From: Bacillota bacterium
GTDB taxonomy: Bacteria; Bacillota; Clostridia; Acetivibrionales; DSM-2933
Length of the DNA: 20,958 nucleotides
NCBI GenBank assembly: GCA_023430975.1
Contig: JAEYYB010000183.1
Coordinates: forward strand, 1 to 20,958
Direction of reading: 5' to 3'
In this document: positions 16,401-20,958 of the stretch, piece by piece
How positions within the stretch are numbered: position 1 is the first letter of the stretch
Layout: each line of letters starts with the position of its first letter
Program-made: the position numbers and the translations under genes
Notes under the pieces: generated by a model
What the model was told of the DNA's origin: nothing
Database searches by the model: none
Seen by the model: the letters and a program-made list of their open reading frames with translations, nothing else

Positions 16401-18196
16401 CATCGGACCAGAATAACATTGACTTCAAAATACCAGGAACAAGGTATATTTCAGGTATTCTGTCCCTTCCCGATGGTGTAACTGCACCCAAAGGCGGCTT
16501 ATATGTACTTGTATCCGCAAAAGGGGCTGATGACGGCAACAGTACTCCATTCCTCAATCAATTTGTTATACCGGAAGGAAGCAAATCTTTAAAGTACTTT
16601 ATCAATATATCCGATAATTCAGTATCAAACCTTTATGTAAACTATCAAGTTGATGAAAACGGATTTGTTAAGTATGGATATTACAGTGATGGAAAAACTA
16701 CGCCCTACGAAGGCAATGCATCCAAAGTTCATTTGGGACCGCAGAATGCCGGTAATGTCAATCTTACAATCATTAAGGGAAGAACCATATCAGGCAAGGT
16801 GTATTTGCCTGAATCCAGTAAAGCACCAAAAGACGGAATTGATGTAGAGTTGCTTGCAAATGTATTTTTCGGCAATAATGCATTATTGAACATTCAGAAC
16901 TTTAATGAAGCTGATTTAAAAATATCTTTAAAAGTTACAATACCTGAAAATTCTAACAGTGCTGAGTATATTATGACGATTCCTCAAGATGGTTATTTTT
17001 ATATTGATTACTTTACTGAGCAGGAAGATTTTGTGGCCCATGGCTATTATACAGGGTCAAAAATGAGTACCGTTTACTATGAAAGGAAAAGCACTCAAAA
17101 TCCTTCCATACAGGATTCTACGAATTGTAGCCTGGAACTTCTCAAAGGATTCAAGATTTCATGCTCGGTATCTTTGCCTTCTGGTCACATAGCTGCTAAT
17201 GAAATTCCACTATTGATTGAATTTTTTACTGCCAATTATCAGGCACAATCTTTTGAAGTAGCATTTTCAAAGCAGATTACTATAAGCAGAAATTCGTCAA
17301 AGATAGACTTTCAATTGTATTTACCTGAAGGCAATTATTATTTATCATATTACAACCCCAAATATTCCCAGAACAAATATTGTGAATACGGTTTTTACAA
17401 TTCAGCAGGCAGCATGAAGGATTTTGACTTTAAAGTTCAGTTGTCCGTGGGACCGAACAGCCAAAACAAAGCAATCCTGTCCCTTATTGAAGGTACAAAT
17501 TCGCCTAACCCCTCTGCATCTCCTGGATTTTCGCCAAACTCTGGAGGCCTTACCGTGCCTGTCCCTAGTATAAAACCAGGCTTATCATCTCCAGTGCCAT
17601 CTTCTGCTGTCTCTCCCATTGTAACACCAAAGCCTGTTACTACTGAACCCAAGCCAGCTGTCTTTACCGATATCTCCAACCATTGGGCCAAGGAAAGCAT
17701 ATTATCACTTTTGACAAAGGGAATAATTGATGGGTACCCAGATAAAACAATACGTCCCGATAAAGAAATAACCAGGGCAGAAATAGCCAAACTGATAGTC
17801 ACAATGCTAAACCTTGCCCCTGCCGGAACCCCTGATATGAAATTTACGGATAAAGCAAAAATACCCTCCTGGGCTTTAGGGTACATTGATGTGCTAACAA
17901 GGAAAGGTATTATTCAAGGTTATAATGACAACACCTTCAGGGCATCTAATAATGTAACAAGAAAGGAAATGGCTGTTATAATCATGAGAGCCCTGGGATA
18001 CAAAGATGCTGCACCATCAGGCCCGATAAACTTTAAAGATGCAAAATCAATCCCCCCATGGGCAATAAATTATGTTGGGAAAGGAGCGGAACTTGGAATA
18101 TTTAACGGCTATACCGACTCAACCTTCAAGCCGGATAAATATATAACAAGAGCTGAGGTATTTAAAATAATAGACAACAGTTTAGGTTTTGTATAG
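13469..18196 (+). CDS. Secreted subtilase with kelch-like propeller, five repeats and SLH domains
   Basis: This cell-surface serine protease has 1575 residues. Its domains in order are: signal peptide (about 1-26); I9-like propeptide (about 47-119, ending VEYVQPDYKLY); S8 catalytic domain with Asp174 (VLDTGID), His230 (HGTHIAGI), oxyanion Asn317 (SAGND) and Ser381 (GTSVAAPF); a Pro/Thr linker; about six kelch-like blades (471-741; KIY...YD motifs); a Pro/Ser linker; five tandem modules starting near 760, 871, 992, 1105 and 1228, typically (R/K)xIS followed by SLP...AP; a Pro/Ser linker; and three SLH domains (about 1399-1575), each with TR(A/K)E, which bind secondary cell-wall polymer. The triad is complete. 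ATG 13469 is chosen because AAAGGA (13451-13456) would overlap the alternative ATG at 13457. Natural substrates are unknown. Confidence 0.93.
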   Translation: MNRNRILCTILAFFTLISCLPSYLYGSDSKDDAHPSSRMESTVPVDTNRLLIKYKNQKKNSLSKDNITKKLKNIRFQHYNKLSGTEIVEFSNVKELESAVKLLEGDSNVEYVQPDYKLYKNGSIQDPDFKKQWGLSNSGQEISGTLGLQGFDINVTSVWDNLGINNNILLGVLDTGIDINHEDLKDSIYKNPYDISNTYDDDNNGYLNDYCGWDFINSDNSVYDGAEDAHGTHIAGIIAAGANTIGIRGVASGVKIVPLKFMNGMAGYTSDLLEAIEYAKKIGVKILNCSFSDTHYNYALEQAIKNSGMLFVCSAGNDNSNTPSYPASFRLPNLISVGAVNNNGSLAPFSNYGQFVDVAAPGVGIYSTLPNNSYGFSYGTSVAAPFVSGIAALLLSYNSNFSAYDLSNIIKSTVNTKFTNLNRYIASGGIVDAKNALEYAKTYIPPVSPTNTVPVTSTVTPSPTPTVQPGTWTVRSGLDCGCKILSKVSLNDKIYAIDSNGNIHSYDPGTDKWTKSGTVDSNMIDLNHKPILVTLGNKIYIIAGSTKNVYEYDPSSGKINSKASTLFNRMGGAAVTYDDKIYISGGEDPLSAKTFEVYNPSTDSWSPLPDMQYERSSHCIAVCGTKIYSMGGNGYPGIVEEYDINEGKWTTLSRAPLAINSIAAATIGSKIYLSCKGDNTSVDLWEYDVLTYTWTKREKVPVDAVTLSLFAIKNKLYALGENNKSNIESLAEYTFGIMPSVTPSPSSAPATPTSSNQGSRTISGKVTLKDINLKKDLSIEIFAEQDTGKCYADTITLKRDSLSQIYSISIPEIEISGNYRVGYYIHSDDISLSKTGYYSHDGSVFDVNLSSYLSPKGSDITNIDLNLLKKRTISGTISLPNGSRAPAGGTTVYLELGLPDDAYKNSKHKPDYVYNKTVVIPENQTYAPFSFSVIENNNRYKYVLGYETNSEGCIISGFYNLAGTVSKKSGAGFIDVSSSDQNNIDFKIPGTRYISGILSLPDGVTAPKGGLYVLVSAKGADDGNSTPFLNQFVIPEGSKSLKYFINISDNSVSNLYVNYQVDENGFVKYGYYSDGKTTPYEGNASKVHLGPQNAGNVNLTIIKGRTISGKVYLPESSKAPKDGIDVELLANVFFGNNALLNIQNFNEADLKISLKVTIPENSNSAEYIMTIPQDGYFYIDYFTEQEDFVAHGYYTGSKMSTVYYERKSTQNPSIQDSTNCSLELLKGFKISCSVSLPSGHIAANEIPLLIEFFTANYQAQSFEVAFSKQITISRNSSKIDFQLYLPEGNYYLSYYNPKYSQNKYCEYGFYNSAGSMKDFDFKVQLSVGPNSQNKAILSLIEGTNSPNPSASPGFSPNSGGLTVPVPSIKPGLSSPVPSSAVSPIVTPKPVTTEPKPAVFTDISNHWAKESILSLLTKGIIDGYPDKTIRPDKEITRAEIAKLIVTMLNLAPAGTPDMKFTDKAKIPSWALGYIDVLTRKGIIQGYNDNTFRASNNVTRKEMAVIIMRALGYKDAAPSGPINFKDAKSIPPWAINYVGKGAELGIFNGYTDSTFKPDKYITRAEVFKIIDNSLGFV

Positions 18197-18260
18197 AAGG
18201 CTTTGGGTAGAAGACTTCAGGTAGAAAATTTTGTATAAAAGGTAATATTTTAGTCACCCC
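18197..18260. repeat. Short imperfect tandem repeats between convergent genes
   Basis: After the subtilase stop, GTATAGAAGG, GTAGAAGACT, GTAGAAAATT and GTATAAAAGG recur at intervals of about 12-16 bases. No hairpin terminator is visible for either the subtilase gene or the convergent EAL gene. Confidence 0.35.
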
Positions 18261-19484
18261 TTAAGTACAATCACTGCAGTTAACCCATACAATAGCTTTA
18301 AAGTAGGCATCTGCAATATCTTCAACTTTTATCCCCAGCTTTTCACATAAACTGTTAGCTGTATGCCATTCACCTTTTTCATATGAAGTAATGAGCTTAT
18401 AGCATAACGAAACTATGTCATCCCCTAATTTTCCAGAAAGGACTTCTTTAATATCAGTTGGAATGTCTAATTGGGACAGTATTAAATCCATCATGCAGCC
18501 TGTCAGGGTATCAATCATGGACAATATCCCCAATGTAAAAAGTTCTGTCTTTCGATGTTCCAGGCCTATCTTCCGGCTTAAGAACTCCATAGCCTTTGCC
18601 CTTTGAGCACATATAACAACAATTTCGTCCTTATTATTATCACCGATTTTCCTCAATACCGTAATGTACGCCCATTTACGAAGCTCGTCCAGACCCATAC
18701 GCAATGAAGCCTGTCTTATTGACTTAATGGAATTACCTCGAAAGTAATATGCAGTATTTGCTATCTTTAATATCTCGTATGAAAAAGCAACATCCTTTTC
18801 AATTACATTAACTATATCTTCAAACTTAGGCTCGCTTTCCTGCAGAATGTGCATAAGCTTTATATGATTTATTTTAGCCGGCGGAATTTCTTTTGATTGT
18901 GAAATCATTGGCTTTGAAAAATAATAGCCTTGATAATAATCATATCCCAACCTTACTGCCTCATGATACTCTTCTATTGTCTCAATTTTCTCCGCAAGAA
19001 ACTTTATTCCATCCTTGCCAAAGTGGTTTACAATATATTTTCGTTCACTTTCTGATTTAGTGAGAATAAAGTCAACTTTAATCACATCAGCCTGTTCAAT
19101 TAGAGTCTCATAACCCGGTTTCAAAATAAAATCATCTAACGCCAGGGTGTACCCCAGAGATTTAAGGCTTTTACACGCATCGATGATTTCCTTTGTAGGT
19201 TCTATTGTTTCAAGGAGTTCCACAACTATCTGATCACTTGGGAATAAAGTGGCCACCTTATGCAACAACATGTTATGGGTAAAGTTAATAAAAGCCTTCT
19301 TCTTTCCGGCTATAGAACTTACCCCCATAGACAGGAAACCGGCTGCCATAACATTTGATGTAGCCATATCTCCATCCACACAATTGTAAGAGTTATTGTC
19401 TGCATCATCCCTGTACAAAAGTTCATATCCATATATGCTGTTCTTTTTATCAAATATTGGCTGCCTGGCGAATAATAGTGACAT
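18261..19484 (-). CDS. EAL-HDOD signalling protein (YuxH-like)
   Basis: This 407-residue cytoplasmic protein has an N-terminal EAL-type domain (about 1-200) and a C-terminal HDOD domain (about 205-395). The EAL signature is ELL (21-23). Other conserved positions seen are Asn67 (INF), Glu89 (VELLE), Asp117-Asp118 (LDDF), Lys136 (IKVD), Glu165 (AEKIE) and Gln185 in YQGYYFSKP. Most metal-binding residues are therefore present, and c-di-GMP phosphodiesterase activity is possible. Many YuxH-type proteins, however, only bind or signal. HDOD domains lack HD catalytic residues and act in signalling. AGGAG lies before ATG 19484. It is a single gene with an 18-bp palindrome about 30 bases upstream. Confidence 0.92.
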   Translation of the reverse strand: MSLLFARQPIFDKKNSIYGYELLYRDDADNNSYNCVDGDMATSNVMAAGFLSMGVSSIAGKKKAFINFTHNMLLHKVATLFPSDQIVVELLETIEPTKEIIDACKSLKSLGYTLALDDFILKPGYETLIEQADVIKVDFILTKSESERKYIVNHFGKDGIKFLAEKIETIEEYHEAVRLGYDYYQGYYFSKPMISQSKEIPPAKINHIKLMHILQESEPKFEDIVNVIEKDVAFSYEILKIANTAYYFRGNSIKSIRQASLRMGLDELRKWAYITVLRKIGDNNKDEIVVICAQRAKAMEFLSRKIGLEHRKTELFTLGILSMIDTLTGCMMDLILSQLDIPTDIKEVLSGKLGDDIVSLCYKLITSYEKGEWHTANSLCEKLGIKVEDIADAYFKAIVWVNCSDCT

Positions 19485-19513
19485 AGTGGCTCTCCTTGTT
19501 TTATTAATAATTT

Positions 19514-19531
19514 TAATTAACCAGTTAATTA
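19514..19531. promoter_or_regulatory. 18-bp palindrome upstream of the EAL-HDOD gene
   Basis: TAATTAAC (19514-19521) and GTTAATTA (19524-19531) are perfect inverted arms around CA, 29 bases upstream of the EAL-HDOD start on the minus strand. The position fits an operator, but AT-rich dyads are cheap. Confidence 0.35.
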
Positions 19532-19567
19532 TTTGTTAATACCCAAATCAATTCATATTTTCAAGGA

Positions 19568-19596
19568 CAAAATCCCGACGATTTAACGGGGTTTTG
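19568..19596. terminator. Hairpin of unclear role
   Basis: CAAAATCCCG at 19568-19577 pairs with CGGGGTTTTG at 19587-19596 (one G-T pair) around a 9-base loop. No gene end is nearby and no long T run follows, so this may be a relic terminator or a structured leader of the EAL-HDOD transcript. Confidence 0.35.
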
Positions 19597-19635
19597 GACG
19601 ATGAGAATTGGATGTTATTTCTTAGCCATTCCTAT

Positions 19636-19732
19636 ATTAAAAGTGTTAATAATCTTACATTTGGTGGAGCAAATAACGAAAGGTTCAACGGGATTTGCTA
19701 AAGACAAATGTAATAGATTTATCACTTTTAAT
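19636..19732 (+). repeat. Dispersed repeat, long form (97 bp), copy E
   Basis: ATTAAAAGTG (19636-19645) pairs with CACTTTTAAT (19723-19732); pairing extends to 13 bases at 19633-19645 and 19723-19735. Nested inside are TACATTTG/CAAATGTA and a third stem AGCAAAT/ATTTGCT. It is the best-preserved copy and has exactly the same length as the copy at 3805-3901. Confidence 0.85.
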
Positions 19733-19859
19733 ATAATAAAAATATACTCCCAAATAATATATACCACCCACCACCATACATAATCTATCGGCTTAAAATA
19801 ATATTTAAATAAGCAATATGTAAATAATTTCTGTATTAATAATCTCCTGATATGAGCTA

Positions 19860-19888
19860 TTGAAAAAATTTTCCTCATAGTGTATTAT
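19860..19888 (+). promoter_or_regulatory. Sigma-A promoter of the carbonic anhydrase gene
   Basis: TTGAAA at 19860-19865 and TATTAT at 19883-19888 are 17 bases apart, giving a leader of about 85 bases before the ATG at 19979. Confidence 0.65.
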
Positions 19889-19978
19889 TTATCACATCAT
19901 GTATATATTACAAAAGAGTGTTCAAAATGCGAAGCAATATTCCAATCATGCATTAATCAAGAACTAGGAGGTCATACA

Positions 19979-20719
19979 ATGAATAAAACAGCAATTAAAC
20001 TAACAACCTTATCTTTAACTACAGCATTATCCATAACAATGCTCTCAGGTTGTACAAGTTCTGAATCCGGTAAGGCTACAAAAGAGCCACCTTCCCCTAA
20101 AGTTGTTAACGAACTTTATAAAAGGCCTGAAAAAATCGACTATAACATGGCCGAGCAGCTCCTAAAAGAAGGCAATGAACGATTCCAATCAAACAATATA
20201 CTACCGGATGACATAACAATCAATAAACGCAAAGATCTGGTCAGTAACGGACAGCATCCATTTGCTGTAGTCCTTACCTGCTCAGATTCACGTGTTCCCC
20301 CTGAGACTTTATTTGATCAAGGTCTTGGAGATATTTTTGTAATAAGGGATGCAGGTAATGTCATAGATCCGGTTGAGCTTGGAAGCATTGAATATGGTGT
20401 GGAACATTTAGGCTCTCCGCTTGTTGTAGTATTGGGGCATGATAATTGCGGTGCTGTAAAGGCTGCTGTTGAAGGCGGTGAACCTGAAGGAAATATAAAA
20501 GATATCGTTGAAAAAATCAAACCGTCTTTGGAAAAAGCCAAACATTCTTGCACTGATAAGGATAAACTATGTGAAGCATGCGAAAATGAAAACATAAAGA
20601 ATTCAGTAGCCCAGATAGAAAATGATCCAATAATCAAAAAACTGGAAAAAGAAAATAAAGTTAAAGTAGTTGGTGCAAAATATCATTTGGATACTGGTGT
20701 TGTAAGTTTCGAAAGTTAA
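19979..20719 (+). CDS. Beta-carbonic anhydrase, predicted lipoprotein
   Basis: This enzyme interconverts CO2 and bicarbonate. It has 246 residues with a lipoprotein signal (MNKTAIKL..., lipobox LSGC, Cys25), so it is predicted to be tethered to the outer face of the membrane. Zinc ligands are Cys101 and Asp103 in TCSDSR, and His154 and Cys157 in GHDNCG; Arg105 completes the usual Asp-Arg pair. Residues 188-205 carry three more Cys (191, 198, 201) between the ligand region and the C-terminal strand. The start is fixed by TAGGAGGT six bases before ATG 19979; the frame extends further upstream, but without a ribosome site or signal. It has its own promoter and a strong terminator. Most beta enzymes are cytoplasmic, so the export signal is notable. 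Confidence 0.93.
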   Translation: MNKTAIKLTTLSLTTALSITMLSGCTSSESGKATKEPPSPKVVNELYKRPEKIDYNMAEQLLKEGNERFQSNNILPDDITINKRKDLVSNGQHPFAVVLTCSDSRVPPETLFDQGLGDIFVIRDAGNVIDPVELGSIEYGVEHLGSPLVVVLGHDNCGAVKAAVEGGEPEGNIKDIVEKIKPSLEKAKHSCTDKDKLCEACENENIKNSVAQIENDPIIKKLEKENKVKVVGAKYHLDTGVVSFES

Positions 20720-20740
20720 TAATCTTATACATAAAAAAGC

Positions 20741-20790
20741 AAATGAAGGGCTAATTTCTTTTCTACCAAAAAGAAGTTAGTCCTTCATTT
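20741..20790. terminator. Strong long-stem terminator after the carbonic anhydrase gene
   Basis: A 22-base arm at 20741-20762 pairs with 20769-20790 (two G-T positions), and both ends carry A/T tracts. It ends the carbonic anhydrase transcript. Weak matches to the dispersed repeat family flank it: GTTAATAATCTTA just after the stop codon and TTTATCACTT near 20810. Confidence 0.8.
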
Positions 20791-20886
20791 TAGGAATTAA
20801 TAAAATATTTATCACTTCTTAGAACCAGCTGTATTTAACGTGAGTTCGATAATATGATTGTAATAAGAATGAAACAGAAATGAAAA

Positions 20887-20958
20887 ATGAAGCTCCTGTC
20901 CAAATCTGTATAATCAATGTTAGCAACAAATTTAACAGAGGGGGATGGAGCTTCATGG
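20887..20958 (+). promoter_or_regulatory. 10-bp inverted repeat over a possible gene start at the window edge
   Basis: ATGAAGCTCC at 20887-20896 and GGAGCTTCAT at 20947-20956 are perfect inverted arms 50 bases apart. TATAAT occurs at 20909-20914 and GAGGGGGATGGAG precedes an ATG at 20955 that runs off the window. It could be the leader of the next gene or the end of an insertion sequence. Only one full codon is visible, so no gene is called. Confidence 0.35.

Larger units (their letters stand above)
19485..19978. other. 494-base intergenic region between divergent EAL-HDOD and carbonic anhydrase genes
   Basis: This region holds an 18-bp palindrome, a GC-containing hairpin, a full 97-bp dispersed repeat and, near its right end, a promoter for the carbonic anhydrase gene. 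I see no coding frame with a ribosome site. Frames that cross the repeat are read-through of its inverted arms. Confidence 0.6.

Noticed and set aside
19615..19878. 87-residue minus-strand frame
   Set aside because: It runs through the arms of the dispersed repeat, has low-complexity hydrophobic/aromatic translation and no ribosome site.
19880..19978. Upstream extension of the carbonic anhydrase frame
   Set aside because: TAGGAGGT and a lipoprotein signal both place the start at 19979; the extension would bury the signal peptide and begins within the promoter's -10 region.

Overview
The window is a low-GC, spore-forming, Gram-positive chromosome segment, most likely from a clostridium of the cellulolytic cluster III type (Acetivibrio, Ruminiclostridium or Pseudobacteroides relatives). 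The evidence is a Zn-ribbon L28 gene beside a 23-codon gene that reads as spoVM, an S-layer-homology (SLH) surface protein with Pro/Thr/Ser linkers, strong AGGAGG-type ribosome sites and AT-rich spacers. The genus assignment is inference.

Layout. Positions 1-264 hold degenerate terminal-repeat-like sequence and the rpmB promoter. rpmB (+) converges on a tiny unlisted spoVM (-) across a shared terminator. A membrane-anchored protein with a possible PsbP-like domain (+) follows. Next on the minus strand are an FtsA-like actin-fold protein with a C-terminal array of NG...GD repeats (1628-3775) and endonuclease III nth (3910-4563).

From 4842 to 8757 lies a compact minus-strand operon of five genes: an XRE-type regulator, two class I SAM methyltransferases, a radical SAM/SPASM-like protein and an alpha/beta hydrolase with Cys in the nucleophile position. 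The last four overlap each other. The operon starts at a good sigma-A-type promoter whose -10 and spacer sit inside a 34-bp dyad, which looks like an autoregulatory operator. I do not recognise the pathway, and this is the best candidate here for an undescribed system.

Next come a small hydrophilic protein, then htrA (-) preceded on the same strand by a histidine kinase and an OmpR-type regulator, together an envelope-stress module. Divergent from them is a 1575-residue secreted subtilase with a kelch-like propeller, five tandem modules and three SLH domains, driven by a consensus promoter. An EAL-HDOD protein (-) and a lipoprotein beta-carbonic anhydrase (+) close the gene set. The last 70 bases hold a 10-bp inverted repeat that overlaps a possible start codon.

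A second signal cuts across the genes: a family of short dispersed repeats with terminal inverted repeats ATTAAAAGTG/CACTTTTAAT. There are two 97-bp copies (3805-3901, 19636-19732) and two 62-63-bp copies that look like internal deletions (4582-4643, 4779-4841), plus weaker fragments. One long copy has a compensatory change in both arms. One short copy abuts the apparently truncated end of the hydrolase gene, and one abuts the start of nth.
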